A stretch of DNA of 64,000 bases, taken from NCBI GenBank assembly GCA_963830495.1, contig CAWHMS010000003.1, positions 815,901-879,900 on the forward strand. Reading direction: 5' to 3'. This DNA is from CAWHMS01 sp963830495 (GTDB taxonomy: Bacteria; Actinomycetota; Actinomycetes; Propionibacteriales; Nocardioidaceae). The translations under genes were made by a program, and so were the position numbers. The notes under the pieces are model-generated. The model was not told the DNA's origin and ran no database searches. It saw nothing but the letters and a program-made list of their open reading frames with translations. Below are positions 11,115-19,814 of this stretch, one piece after another; the first letter of the stretch is position 1, and each line of letters begins with the position of its first letter.

Positions 11115-12635
11115 CTATTCCGGTCTCAGCAATGGGAAGAGAATGGACTCCCGAATTCCGACGCCCGCCAGCAACATCACCAGCCTGTCCACGCCGAGAC
11201 CCATTCCGCCGGCAGGCGGCATTCCGAACTCCAGCGCGCGCAGGAACTGCTCATCGAGGTCCATTGCCTCGGGATCACCCTGGGACGCGAGCATCGACTG
11301 CTGGACGAGTCGCTCACGTTGCACGATCGGGTCGTTCAGCTCCGTGTAGGCCGGCGCCAGCTCGATCCCGTTGATGATGAGATCCCATGCCTCGTTGAGT
11401 CCCGGACTCGATCGGTGCGGCTTGGCGAGGGGCTTGACTGCCTCGGGATAGTCGCAGACGAATGTCGGCGTGATCAGCGTGTGCTCCACCAGCTTCTCGT
11501 AGATCTCGAGCACGATTTCACCCACTCCCCATTGCGGGTGCACTTCGACACCGTGTCGCTCGGCAATCTTGCGGAGCGACTTCGCCGAAGACTCCAGCGT
11601 GACCGTCTCACCCACGGCGTCTGAAACTAGGTCGAGCAGCGCCACGTGGCGCCATTCGCCTTCGAGGTCGATCTCGCTGCCGTCGCGCGACCTCACGACG
11701 GTGCGATCGACGGCCCGGGCGGCATTCAGCACGAGTTCCCTGGCCAGCTCGGCCATGGTGTTGTAGTCGCCGTAGGCCTCATAAGCCTCGAGCATCGAGA
11801 ATTCGGCCGCATGGCTGGAGTCGACCCCCTCGTTGCGAAAGGTACGGCCGATCTCGTAGACCTTCTCCATGCCGCCCACCATCGCCCGCTTGAGGTCGAG
11901 CTCGAGCGCGATCCGCAGCAGCATCTCTTGGTCGAAGGCGTTGAGGTGCGTACGGAAGGGACGCGCAGCAGCACCACCGTTGGTGAGCTGCAAGACGGGC
12001 GTCTCGACCTCGAGGAACCCCCGCTCCTCCAGGGTGGCGCGCAGCGACTTGAGCACGGCGGCCTTCTGCCGTACGACGGCGCGCGCCTCCGGCCGCACGA
12101 TCATGTCGACGTACCGCAGCCGGACTCGGGCTTCGTCGGAGAGCGGACGGTGCTCGTTCGGCAGCGGGCGCAGGGTCTTGGCGGCCATCTGCCAGGTGAC
12201 CACCTGGATCGAGAGCTCCCCCCGCCGACTGGTGACGACTTCGCCCTGCACGGCCAGATGATCTCCGATGTCGACCAGCGACTTGAACGCCTCAAGCTGG
12301 TCCTCCCCGACCTCCGCCAGCGAGAGCATCGCCTGCAGCTCGGACCCGTCCCCGGACCGCAACCTGGCGAAGCAGAGCTTCCCGGTGTTGCGGAGGAAGA
12401 TCACCCGCCCTGTGACCGCGACGTGGTCACCGGTCCGAACATCTGCCCCGAGCTCGTCGGCGTCGTACGACGAGACGATCTCAGCCAGGGTGTGAGTCCG
12501 GGGCACCGAGATCGGGTAAGGCGCATGGCCACTCTCGATCAGCCGCTCGCGCTTCTCCCGGCGTACCCGCATCTGCTCCGGCAGATCGTCGCCTTCGGGT
12601 GACGCGCCAGGGGCGTCGTCCGGGGAGTCGGTCAT
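11115..12635 (-). CDS. lysS: Lysyl-tRNA synthetase, class II
   Basis: LysRS charges tRNA-Lys in the cytosol. The 506-residue protein has an N-terminal OB-fold anticodon-binding domain (about residues 70-180: VAVTGRVIFLRNTGKLCF). The class II catalytic core has motif 2 (GRTFRNEGVDSSHAAEF) and motif 3 (GGMGLGVDRLVMLL), and the C-terminus ILFPLLRPE is typical. The N-terminal 25 residues are an acidic extension. It follows coaX by 72 bp on the same strand and precedes lsr2, so it may belong to the panC-coaX transcription unit. Confidence 0.97.
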   Translation of the reverse strand: MTDSPDDAPGASPEGDDLPEQMRVRREKRERLIESGHAPYPISVPRTHTLAEIVSSYDADELGADVRTGDHVAVTGRVIFLRNTGKLCFARLRSGDGSELQAMLSLAEVGEDQLEAFKSLVDIGDHLAVQGEVVTSRRGELSIQVVTWQMAAKTLRPLPNEHRPLSDEARVRLRYVDMIVRPEARAVVRQKAAVLKSLRATLEERGFLEVETPVLQLTNGGAAARPFRTHLNAFDQEMLLRIALELDLKRAMVGGMEKVYEIGRTFRNEGVDSSHAAEFSMLEAYEAYGDYNTMAELARELVLNAARAVDRTVVRSRDGSEIDLEGEWRHVALLDLVSDAVGETVTLESSAKSLRKIAERHGVEVHPQWGVGEIVLEIYEKLVEHTLITPTFVCDYPEAVKPLAKPHRSSPGLNEAWDLIINGIELAPAYTELNDPIVQRERLVQQSMLASQGDPEAMDLDEQFLRALEFGMPPAGGMGLGVDRLVMLLAGVGIRESILFPLLRPE

Positions 12636-12707
12636 GTACGAAGGCTACGACACCGGCCACGTCGACCGGCCCACTCAGAGCCCGGTGGGGCCGACCGAGC
12701 AAGCCGG

Positions 12708-13505
12708 TCAGGTGTTGCGGGCAAAGATCAGTCGCAGCCCGTGCAGCGTCAGGTTGGGCTCGCTTCGATGCAGCGAGGTGCACTCGTCGACGACGGCGCT
12801 GTGCACCTGGCCGGTGACGATCGTCGTGAGCTCGGCTTCGCCGATGTCCAGCTCGGATCGGATGCGGGAGACGATCCCGTCGACCTGTCCAGCGAAGCCG
12901 AAGACGGCCCCGGCCTGAAGCGCCTCGATGGTGTTGCGGGCGATCACAGACCTCGGTCGCTCGAGCTCCACCTGGCGGAGCTGTGCCGCACTGCTGCCCA
13001 GCGCCGCCACCGACACGTCCACGCCGGGAGCGATCACGCCGCCGATGTATGCGCCGTTGGCGTCGAGCACGTCGAACGTCGTGGCGAAGCCGAGATCCAC
13101 GACGACGCACGGACCGCCGACGAGCTCCGCCGCAGCCACCGCGTTGGCCACCCGGTCGGTGCCGACCTCGCGCGGATTGTCCATGAGCACCGGGAGACCG
13201 GTACGCACACCAGGCCCCACGATCACGACAGCGGCCTCGGCAAAGTGCCGGAGCATGGTCTCGCGGAGCTCGTGCAGCACGCTCGGCACCGTCGATGAGA
13301 CGCAGACGCCCTCGACCGGGCCCCGGTCCTCGGAGCGAAGCAGGCCAGACAGCAAGACACCCCACTCGTCCGCGGTGCGGTTCGGCGCCGTGGAGAGCCG
13401 CCAGACATCGACCAGCTCGGCTCCCTCGAAGAGCCCCACGCTGGTGTGCGAGTTGCGCACGTCGAAGCACGCCAACCGCGTGGCCCGGCGACCGTCGTCG
13501 ACCAT
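12708..13505 (-). CDS. coaX: Type III pantothenate kinase CoaX (with altered phosphate motifs)
   Basis: CoaX-family proteins phosphorylate pantothenate in CoA synthesis. The length (265 residues), the substrate region with GTDRVANAVAA and the late VIARNT and FAGQVDGIVSRI segments identify the family. Two nucleotide-binding motifs are changed. The first phosphate loop, normally D-x-G-N-T, reads DVRNS near residue 16; the second, normally D-x-G-T-A-T, reads DLGFATTFD. Activity is therefore doubtful. The ATG at 13505 has GAGGGG 5 nt upstream and is preferred over the GTG at 13511, which overlaps the panC stop as GTGA. No panD lies between panC and coaX. Confidence 0.85.
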   Translation of the reverse strand: MVDDGRRATRLACFDVRNSHTSVGLFEGAELVDVWRLSTAPNRTADEWGVLLSGLLRSEDRGPVEGVCVSSTVPSVLHELRETMLRHFAEAAVVIVGPGVRTGLPVLMDNPREVGTDRVANAVAAAELVGGPCVVVDLGFATTFDVLDANGAYIGGVIAPGVDVSVAALGSSAAQLRQVELERPRSVIARNTIEALQAGAVFGFAGQVDGIVSRIRSELDIGEAELTTIVTGQVHSAVVDECTSLHRSEPNLTLHGLRLIFARNT

Positions 13506-13507
13506 GC

Positions 13508-14353
13508 TCACCCCTCGCCGTGTCGCCCGAGCACCACGGGCACGTTGTCGATGAGCCGGGTTCTGCCGAGATGAGCAGCGACGAGCAGTCGCGCGTCACC
13601 CTCGTCCGGTGCCGCCGTCAGGTCGGGCGCGCGGAGCACCAGATAGTCCAGACGCAGGCTCGGATCCCGGCCCAGCTCCTCGCGGGCGGCGCCGAGCGCT
13701 GCCTGAGCGCCGTCTCTCGCCGCTTCCTGCCCGGCGCGGAGAGCACGGCTCAGCACCGCAGCTGAGGCACGATCGTCAGCGTCCAGATAGCGGTTGCGGG
13801 AGCTGCGGGCCAAGCCATCCGGCTCCCGTGCGGTGGGTACGCCGACGACCTCGACCGGCATGCACAGGTCACTGACCATGCGCCTGATCAGCACCAGCTG
13901 CTGGTAGTCCTTCTCGCCGAAGACAGCCAGATCGGGGGACACCAGGTTGACGAGCTTGGCCACGACAGTCAGGACGCCGGAGAAGTGCCCGGGGCGCACG
14001 GCGCCCTCGAGGTCATCGCCGAGCGGACCGGGGTGCACGCGCACCTCGGGTTCGCCGCCGGGGTACATCACATCGACCGCCGGCGTGAAGACCAGGTCCG
14101 CGCCGTGATCCCTGCACAGCTCGAGGTCCGCCGCGAGAGTCCGGGGGTAGCGGTCCAGATCCTCGCCGGGTCCGAACTGCAACGGGTTGACGAAGATCGA
14201 GACGACCACGAGGTCACTGCTGCCACGGGCAGTCTCGACCAGTGCCGCGTGTCCTGGATGCAGCGCACCCATGGTGGGCACGAAGCCGATCCGCTGGCCC
14301 GGCCGCCCCGTCAGGTCCGCACGCAACGCCGCACGCGTCGCGACGGTCTTCAC
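13508..14353 (-). CDS. panC: Pantothenate synthetase
   Basis: PanC joins pantoate and beta-alanine using ATP, the last step of pantothenate synthesis. The 281-residue protein shows the HIGH-like motif in PTMGALHPGH (about 27-36), the pantoate/ATP residues in FVNPLQFGPGEDLDRYP, the GEKDYQQLVLIRRM segment and the KMSKS-like SSRNRYL. The GTG start overlaps the stop of the DUF2520 gene (GTGA), and its own stop overlaps the start region of coaX. The chain DUF2520-panC-coaX is thus tightly coupled. The longer upstream frame only overlaps the DUF2520 gene. Confidence 0.97.
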   Translation of the reverse strand: MKTVATRAALRADLTGRPGQRIGFVPTMGALHPGHAALVETARGSSDLVVVSIFVNPLQFGPGEDLDRYPRTLAADLELCRDHGADLVFTPAVDVMYPGGEPEVRVHPGPLGDDLEGAVRPGHFSGVLTVVAKLVNLVSPDLAVFGEKDYQQLVLIRRMVSDLCMPVEVVGVPTAREPDGLARSSRNRYLDADDRASAAVLSRALRAGQEAARDGAQAALGAAREELGRDPSLRLDYLVLRAPDLTAAPDEGDARLLVAAHLGRTRLIDNVPVVLGRHGEG

Positions 14354-15237
14354 GCCAGGGTCTCGGCCAAGGCGTCGTTGAGCAGCCCGACGATGGCTGC
14401 CGCCCGACGCGGCTCGAGCCGGCCGTCGACGACGGCATGGTTGGCGGTCGCCCGACCCATCGCCACATAGGACTCCAACGTCTCCGGTGCGGCCGGGATC
14501 AGACTGCGCACATGCGCCCGCACGGTCTCGACGTCGCCCCGCACGATCGGGCCGGTCAGCGCGGCGTCGCCGTACAGGAGCGCATTGTCGAGCGCTGCCG
14601 TCAGGAGCGGTCGCAGCGTCGCCGCAGGATCGAGGCTGCCGGTCGCGCGAAGGAGGCTCATCGACTGCGCCACCAAGGTGACGAGATGGTTGGCGCCGTG
14701 CGCCAGCGCCGCGTGGTACAGAGACCGCTGCTCCTCGGGCACCCACACCGTGCGTCCGCCCAGCGCGACCGCGAGCTGTGCCGCGATCGGGCGCTCGGAA
14801 AGCGGGCTGGTGACCCCGAACACGCACCCCGGGAGGCGATCGAGGTCGAGGTCGGTGCCGGTGAAGGTCATGGCCGGGTGCATCGCGATGCCGCGCGCGC
14901 CGATCGCGGTGGCCGGCTGCAGCACCTGCATCCCATGGCGCCCCGAGGTATGGACGACGAGCTGACCGGACCTGATCGCACCGGCGCCCACCAGCATGCG
15001 GACCACGTTGTCGAGGGAGTCGTCGGGCACGGTCAGCAGCAAGACGTCGCACGAACGCGCGACCGCGGTGGGCTTGGCCACGGGGACCCCGGGAAGCATC
15101 GTCTCGATGCGGGTGCGGGAGGCATCGGACTCGCCGCCGACCGCCGTGATGTCGTGCCCGGAGGCCCGGAGTGCGGCAGCCAGGACGGCGCCGACGCGGC
15201 CCGCTCCGATCACCCCGACCGAGAAGTGGTTGTTCAC
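14350..15237 (-). CDS. Rossmann-like and DUF2520 domain protein
   Basis: A 295-residue NAD(P)-binding protein. The N-terminal Rossmann motif GVIGAGRVGAVLAAAL (about residues 8-23) is followed by a 6-phosphogluconate-dehydrogenase-like helical DUF2520 domain with HPAMTFTG and a YHAALAHGANHLVTL helix. It is fixed next to panC in many actinobacteria, and a role in pantoate or CoA supply, for example as an unconventional ketopantoate reductase, is often suggested but unproven. GTG start with GGAAAGG upstream. Divergent from the MidA-like gene with 180 bp between them. Confidence 0.85.
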   Translation of the reverse strand: MNNHFSVGVIGAGRVGAVLAAALRASGHDITAVGGESDASRTRIETMLPGVPVAKPTAVARSCDVLLLTVPDDSLDNVVRMLVGAGAIRSGQLVVHTSGRHGMQVLQPATAIGARGIAMHPAMTFTGTDLDLDRLPGCVFGVTSPLSERPIAAQLAVALGGRTVWVPEEQRSLYHAALAHGANHLVTLVAQSMSLLRATGSLDPAATLRPLLTAALDNALLYGDAALTGPIVRGDVETVRAHVRSLIPAAPETLESYVAMGRATANHAVVDGRLEPRRAAAIVGLLNDALAETLA

Positions 15238-15417
15238 GTGTGTCGCCTTTCCGTTCCAGTCCCGAGCGGGTACCAGACGTCCGTGCGTTGCTCGTCAGTG
15301 ACAGCGATGCCAACCCCAGGGTATCCGGGTCCGAGATTGCCCAGGCCCGGCGTCAGCGTGGGCTGGGTCACACCAGACAGGGTCGGCCGTCTCGGTGCGG
15401 CGCTAGCCTGAGGCGTT

Positions 15418-16359
15418 GTGAGGAGCTCCGGGGGCTGGCCGACTCTTCGCGACGCGTGGCAGGAGGCGCTCTACGGGGTCGACGGCTTCTATCGTCGAGC
15501 GCTGCCGAGCGAGCACTTCCGGACGTCGGTGCACGCGTCCCCGTTGTTCGCTGCGGCTCTGGTGGGTTGGGCGCGGCAGCACGGCCTGACGACGGTGACA
15601 GACATCGGCTCCGGCGCAGGCGAGCTGCTGGCTCAGATCCACCGGATCGCCCCCGACCTGCTACTGACTGGCGTCGACCTCAGGCCGCGGCCGCGGGGAC
15701 TGCCCGACGCGGTCGACTGGCGTCACGACGTATCCGGCGAGCTCTCGGGCTTGGTGCTGGCCAACGAGCTGCTCGATGACATCCCGTGCGCGGTGGTCGA
15801 GGTGGACGACGTCGGCGCCGTACGCACGGTCGAGATCGAACCCAGCAGCGGAGCCGAGCGACTCGGTGCCCTGGCCACGGCCGCGGACACCGCCTGGTGC
15901 GACCGGTGGTGGCCGGTTCGACAGCCGGGCGAGCGTGCGGAGGTCGGGTTGGAGCGCGAGGACTTCTGGGCCGACATCTGCGGCCGTACGACGACCGGCA
16001 TCTGCGTGGCGATCGACTACGGCCACACCCGCGCTACCAGGCCGGGGGGCGGCTCGTTCGCGGCCTACCGCGACGGTCGGGCGGTGCCAGCCGTCGCCGA
16101 CGGCAGCTGTGACCTCACCGCGCACGTGGCCGTCGATGCTCTCGCCGCGCGGGTGGGGGCACAGCTGGAGCGGCAGCGCGACGTGCTGCCGCGCCTCGGC
16201 GTGAGCGCACGGCGGCCCGGCCTCGAGCTCGCGGCGACCGATCCGGCCGGCTACGTGCGCGAGCTGGCCAAGGCCGGGGAGGCCGCCGAGCTCACCGGAT
16301 CGCCCGGGCTCGGCGACTTCTGGTGGGTGGTGACACGCGTCGGCTCATCCGGGCCGTGA
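15418..16359 (+). CDS. MidA/NDUFAF7-family SAM-dependent methyltransferase
   Basis: A 313-residue protein of the COG1565 family. It has the SAM-binding glycine-rich loop in DIGSGAGELLAQI (about residues 62-74), the family's NELLDDIPCAVVEVD segment, IDYGHTRATRPGGGSFAAYR and CDLTAHVAVDAL. NDUFAF7 in mitochondria dimethylates an arginine of the 49-kDa (NuoD) subunit of complex I. A NuoD homologue lies on the same strand 1.6 kb downstream and keeps that arginine, so a similar job is a reasonable inference. The GTG start has no Shine-Dalgarno and may be leaderless. The last 15 bp overlap the end of the convergent glycosyltransferase. Confidence 0.85.
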   Translation: MRSSGGWPTLRDAWQEALYGVDGFYRRALPSEHFRTSVHASPLFAAALVGWARQHGLTTVTDIGSGAGELLAQIHRIAPDLLLTGVDLRPRPRGLPDAVDWRHDVSGELSGLVLANELLDDIPCAVVEVDDVGAVRTVEIEPSSGAERLGALATAADTAWCDRWWPVRQPGERAEVGLEREDFWADICGRTTTGICVAIDYGHTRATRPGGGSFAAYRDGRAVPAVADGSCDLTAHVAVDALAARVGAQLERQRDVLPRLGVSARRPGLELAATDPAGYVRELAKAGEAAELTGSPGLGDFWWVVTRVGSSGP

Positions 16360-17937
16360 CACGGTCATGCTCAACCCGTCCTGACCGGGTCGGAAGGCCA
16401 GCTCGGCGCGGTAGCCGGCACCGGTCCACTGCGGCAGCGGCACGGCGGCACCAGAGGGGTCGCGTCGCTGGCTCCGGACCTGCCCCTCCCGGGTGATCTC
16501 GGCGACCGTACGCCGCAGCACCAGGCGCCACTGCCGAGGCTCGGCCGGCTCAGGCCCGGCGGCGAGGAGCGCTGCGTCCACCGTGGCGGTGAAGCCGCTG
16601 CGGTCAAAGATCTGACCCGCGGCGCCGACCCATGCCGTGACGTCGGGCGATACCCACTCGACCACGGCCGCGGCGACCTCGGCGCCGTCGTTCGATCGCC
16701 AGGCCGCCGTCAGACTGGTCGGCAGCTCGCCGGGCGGCACGCCGCGGATCAATGCCCAACCAGTAACCGAGAGCCGGTCACCCTCGACGGCGACCTCGAT
16801 CAACCTCGCGTCGAACACCATCTCGTGGTCGCCCAGCCGAAGCAGCGCCGCCGGTACGGACCCATCGTCGACGGCAGCGAAGGAAGCCCAGACAGCCGAG
16901 CCGCGGACCGTCAGGGTGGGTGCACCGTGCTCGCTCATCATCTGCTCCATGACTGCGGTGGCCTCCCCGCGCCGTCCGTGCGCCGCGAGCCAGGCAGCCA
17001 ACCGGTGCTGTACCGGTATCCGCCACTCGGCGATCGCGTCGACCTCCACCATGGCCCGGATGCCCCGCTGCAGCGCGGTCCAGTACCTGTCGTCACAGCC
17101 CGGGATCTCACGGAGGTAGAGCGGCAGGTCGCCCGGGAGCTCCCTCCGCAGCCACTGCTCCCGCACCGGGGGCGTTGCCAAGCCCTCGACGAGTGCAGTG
17201 GTCATCTGCTTGGTGAGGATGCGGTCTTCGAGGTCGGCGAGCTCGTGCCGGCGCTGCGTGATCGACGACCCGTCGGACCGGGTTCGCCACAGGTAGACCG
17301 GGCGCACCAGCACGTCGAGTGCGTCGGCGAGCAGGTAGGCATTGGTCATGGCGACCTGGTCCTCGTAGCGAACTCCCTCCGGGAAGCTCAGGTCGGCGCG
17401 ATCCCAGAATGCACGGCGGAAGACCTTGCTCCAGGCGAAGACGTTGCTGATGACCTCGGGAAGGTCGTCGGCGCGGATGCCCAGCCTCCGCTGGCGGTGG
17501 ACAGGACGCAGCCAGGCAGGCTCGACGGCATCGCCAGGCACCCCCTGCAGCACGGAGCCGACGACGAAGTCGGAGCCGGACTCGTCCAGCGTCGACACCA
17601 TGAGCTCATAGGCGTACGGCGGGACCGCGTCGTCGGAGTCGGCGAAGGCGAGGAACTCGCCGCGCGCCTGCCGCACGCCGGTGTTCCGTGCCGCGCTGAG
17701 CCCCGCATTGGCCTGCCGGACGATCGAGAAGCCGGGGTGCCGGTCGACGTACTGCTGTGCGATCTGCAGCGATCCGTCCGTGGATCCGTCGTCGACGAGC
17801 ACGACCTCGAGGTCCGGGTAGGTCTGGGCCAGGATGCTGTCGAGGCATTCGGCGAGATACGCCTCGACGTTGTAGACCGGTACGACGACGGAGAGGCGAG
17901 GTTGCTGACCACGTCGGCCGCGCAATCGGGACAGCAT
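16345..17937 (-). CDS. Family 2 glycosyltransferase
   Basis: A 530-residue protein with an N-terminal GT-A domain: SVVVPVYNVEAYLAECLDSI, VDDGSTDGS, NAGLSAARNTGV and the metal-binding FADSDDAVPP motif. A helical middle and a C-terminal beta-rich domain of about 150 residues follow (VEGDRLSVTGWALIRGV), as in teichoic-acid or polysaccharide glycosyltransferases. The sugar donor is unknown. It lies antisense between the MidA-like gene and nuoD, as if inserted there. The ATG at 17937 is preferred because the ATG at 17958 overlaps the divergent nuoD start; neither has a clear ribosome site. Confidence 0.85.
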   Translation of the reverse strand: MLSRLRGRRGQQPRLSVVVPVYNVEAYLAECLDSILAQTYPDLEVVLVDDGSTDGSLQIAQQYVDRHPGFSIVRQANAGLSAARNTGVRQARGEFLAFADSDDAVPPYAYELMVSTLDESGSDFVVGSVLQGVPGDAVEPAWLRPVHRQRRLGIRADDLPEVISNVFAWSKVFRRAFWDRADLSFPEGVRYEDQVAMTNAYLLADALDVLVRPVYLWRTRSDGSSITQRRHELADLEDRILTKQMTTALVEGLATPPVREQWLRRELPGDLPLYLREIPGCDDRYWTALQRGIRAMVEVDAIAEWRIPVQHRLAAWLAAHGRRGEATAVMEQMMSEHGAPTLTVRGSAVWASFAAVDDGSVPAALLRLGDHEMVFDARLIEVAVEGDRLSVTGWALIRGVPPGELPTSLTAAWRSNDGAEVAAAVVEWVSPDVTAWVGAAGQIFDRSGFTATVDAALLAAGPEPAEPRQWRLVLRRTVAEITREGQVRSQRRDPSGAAVPLPQWTGAGYRAELAFRPGQDGLSMTVSRPG

Positions 17938-17956
17938 CGTGTGCCACGATAACGAC

Positions 17957-19159
17957 ATGACCGAGCAGCGCGTCGTCGGCGTCGGCGCGGGGGCTGCCGG
18001 CTTCGCGGGCTACGAGCGAGGCGGGCGAGGACCCGACAGCGAGCTCGCGACCGAGGACATGATCCTCAACATCGGTCCGCAGCATCCGGCCACCCATGGC
18101 GTGCTCCGGCTGCGGCTGCGGTTGGACGGGGAACGGATCGTCGAGTGCGACCCCGTGATCGGCTACATGCACCGAGGCGTCGAGAAGCTCTTCGAGGTCC
18201 GTGACTACCGGCAGATCGTCGTGCTCGCCAACCGGCACGACTGGCTTTCGGCATTCTCGTCTGAACTCGGGGTGGTACTGGCGGTCGAGCGGATGCTCGG
18301 CATGGAGGTGCCGATCCGTGCCACCTGGACCCGCACCCTGCTGGCCGAGCTGAACCGGGTGCTCAACCACCTCATGTTCCTCGGCTCCTACCCGCTCGAG
18401 ATCGGGGCGATCACGCCGATCTTCTACGCGTTCCGTGAGCGGGAGACGATCCAGGAGGTCATGGAGGAGGTCTCAGGGGGCCGGATGCACTACATGTTCA
18501 ACCGGGTCGGCGGCCTGAAGGAGGATCTGCCGGCCGGCTGGTTGGGCCGCACGGCCGACGCCGTTGCCGCCGTACGCAAGCGACTGCCCCAGATCGAGGA
18601 GCTCATCTTCGGCAACGAGATCTTCCGTGCCCGCACCCGCGGCGTCGGAGTCCTGGCACCGGAGCTCATCGCGCAGCACGGCGTCAGCGGCCCGATTGCC
18701 CGGGCTTCCGGTGTCGACACCGACCTTCGTCGTGACCAGCCCTACCTCGCGTACGGCGACCTGACCGCCCAGGGCGTGCTCCGCGTGCCCACCCGAAGCG
18801 ATCAGGACTGCTACAGCCGCTTCGGTCTGCTGCTCGACCAGGTGGAGGTTTCCCTCGACCTGGCCGACGCCTGCATCGAGCAGATCAGCAGGCTCCCGCA
18901 GGGACCGATCAACGTGCGACTGCCCAAGATCCTCAAGGCACCCGAGGGTCACACGTACTGCTGGACGGAGAACCCGCTCGGCATCAACGGGTACCTGTTG
19001 GTCTCGCGCGGCGAGAAGACTCCGTGGCGGCTGAAGCTGCGCTCCGCGTCGTTCAACAACATCTCCGTGCTGCCGCGGATGCTCGAGGGCTGTCTGGTGG
19101 CCGACATGGTGGCGATCCTCGGCTCGATGTTCTTCGTCGTGGGAGACATCGACAAGTAG
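17957..19159 (+). CDS. NuoD-like subunit (second, stand-alone NADH-quinone oxidoreductase subunit D)
   Basis: A 400-residue homologue of the 49-kDa complex I subunit, full length, with GPQHPATHG (H47), HRGVEKL (R73) and a C-terminus ending FVVGDIDK. No other nuo genes are nearby, so it is a lone paralogue. The position 49 residues after H47, which is the quinone-head-group tyrosine in canonical NuoD (DRLDY), is Trp96 here within NRHDW. Quinone chemistry may therefore differ. R73 aligns with the arginine methylated by NDUFAF7 in mitochondria. The N-terminal 25 residues are Gly-rich. It is divergent from a glycosyltransferase with 19 bp between starts. Confidence 0.85.
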   Translation: MTEQRVVGVGAGAAGFAGYERGGRGPDSELATEDMILNIGPQHPATHGVLRLRLRLDGERIVECDPVIGYMHRGVEKLFEVRDYRQIVVLANRHDWLSAFSSELGVVLAVERMLGMEVPIRATWTRTLLAELNRVLNHLMFLGSYPLEIGAITPIFYAFRERETIQEVMEEVSGGRMHYMFNRVGGLKEDLPAGWLGRTADAVAAVRKRLPQIEELIFGNEIFRARTRGVGVLAPELIAQHGVSGPIARASGVDTDLRRDQPYLAYGDLTAQGVLRVPTRSDQDCYSRFGLLLDQVEVSLDLADACIEQISRLPQGPINVRLPKILKAPEGHTYCWTENPLGINGYLLVSRGEKTPWRLKLRSASFNNISVLPRMLEGCLVADMVAILGSMFFVVGDIDK

Positions 19160-19292
19160 GGCGGTGGGGCCGAACTCTCATCCCGCCCGGTCTTGACCTC
19201 TGGGAGATCTGCGGCGTCACAGCGCGTCGATCTTCCCCAAACCCGACGAAGCCTTGAGACGTCTACCTGCTCACGTACGACGGCGTGGTGGC

Positions 19293-19586
19293 TCAGAAGT
19301 CGAAGAGATCCCCGAGGAACGACTCCTTGCGCTTCTTCTTGGTCTGGTGCTGGTTGGGGTAACGACTCGACTGGCTGCGATCGTCGTAGGAGCGGCTCTC
19401 GTCATACCGGGGCTCCGATCGCCCCGCTGAGGGGGAGCTCGGCGGAGTCAGCTCCCCTGATCTGTCGATGATCTTGTCGAGCTCACCACGGTCGAGCCAC
19501 ACGCCACGACACTGCGGGCAATAGTCGATCTCGACACCCTGACGCTCGGTCATCTGAAGGACGGTCTGATCCACGGGGCAGTCCAT
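19293..19586 (-). CDS. Zinc-ribbon (zf-TFIIB) protein
   Basis: A 97-residue protein with one TFIIB-type zinc ribbon: CPVD at residues 3-6 and CPQCRGVWLDRGELDKI near residue 23. A polar, disordered tail rich in Ser, Tyr, Asp, Gln and Arg follows, then a basic stretch KKKRKES and a hydrophobic end FLGDLFDF. Function is unknown; such proteins are common small zinc-binding proteins in actinobacteria. It is convergent with nuoD and divergent from the cysH-sqdB gene. The C-terminal FLGDLFDF is a conserved ending in this group as far as I recall. Confidence 0.8.
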   Translation of the reverse strand: MDCPVDQTVLQMTERQGVEIDYCPQCRGVWLDRGELDKIIDRSGELTPPSSPSAGRSEPRYDESRSYDDRSQSSRYPNQHQTKKKRKESFLGDLFDF

Positions 19587-19814
19587 GCGCCGACTCTACG
19601 GCCTGTGACGACACGCGCCAGACGGGTGGTGCCAGCAGCGTCGAGGCGTGCCTGCCAGCCGCTGCCAGGACTGCCCACACTGGTGGTGCCTACGGGCGGC
19701 ACAGGAGGCCGCGCTGCGGCGCGGCCATTACTCCTGCGCACCTGGCGGGTGTTAGCATCGCGGCGCATCGGGCCGGCCGCGGCAAGGTCAAGCCAAATCA
19801 AGGGAGTCTCACCA

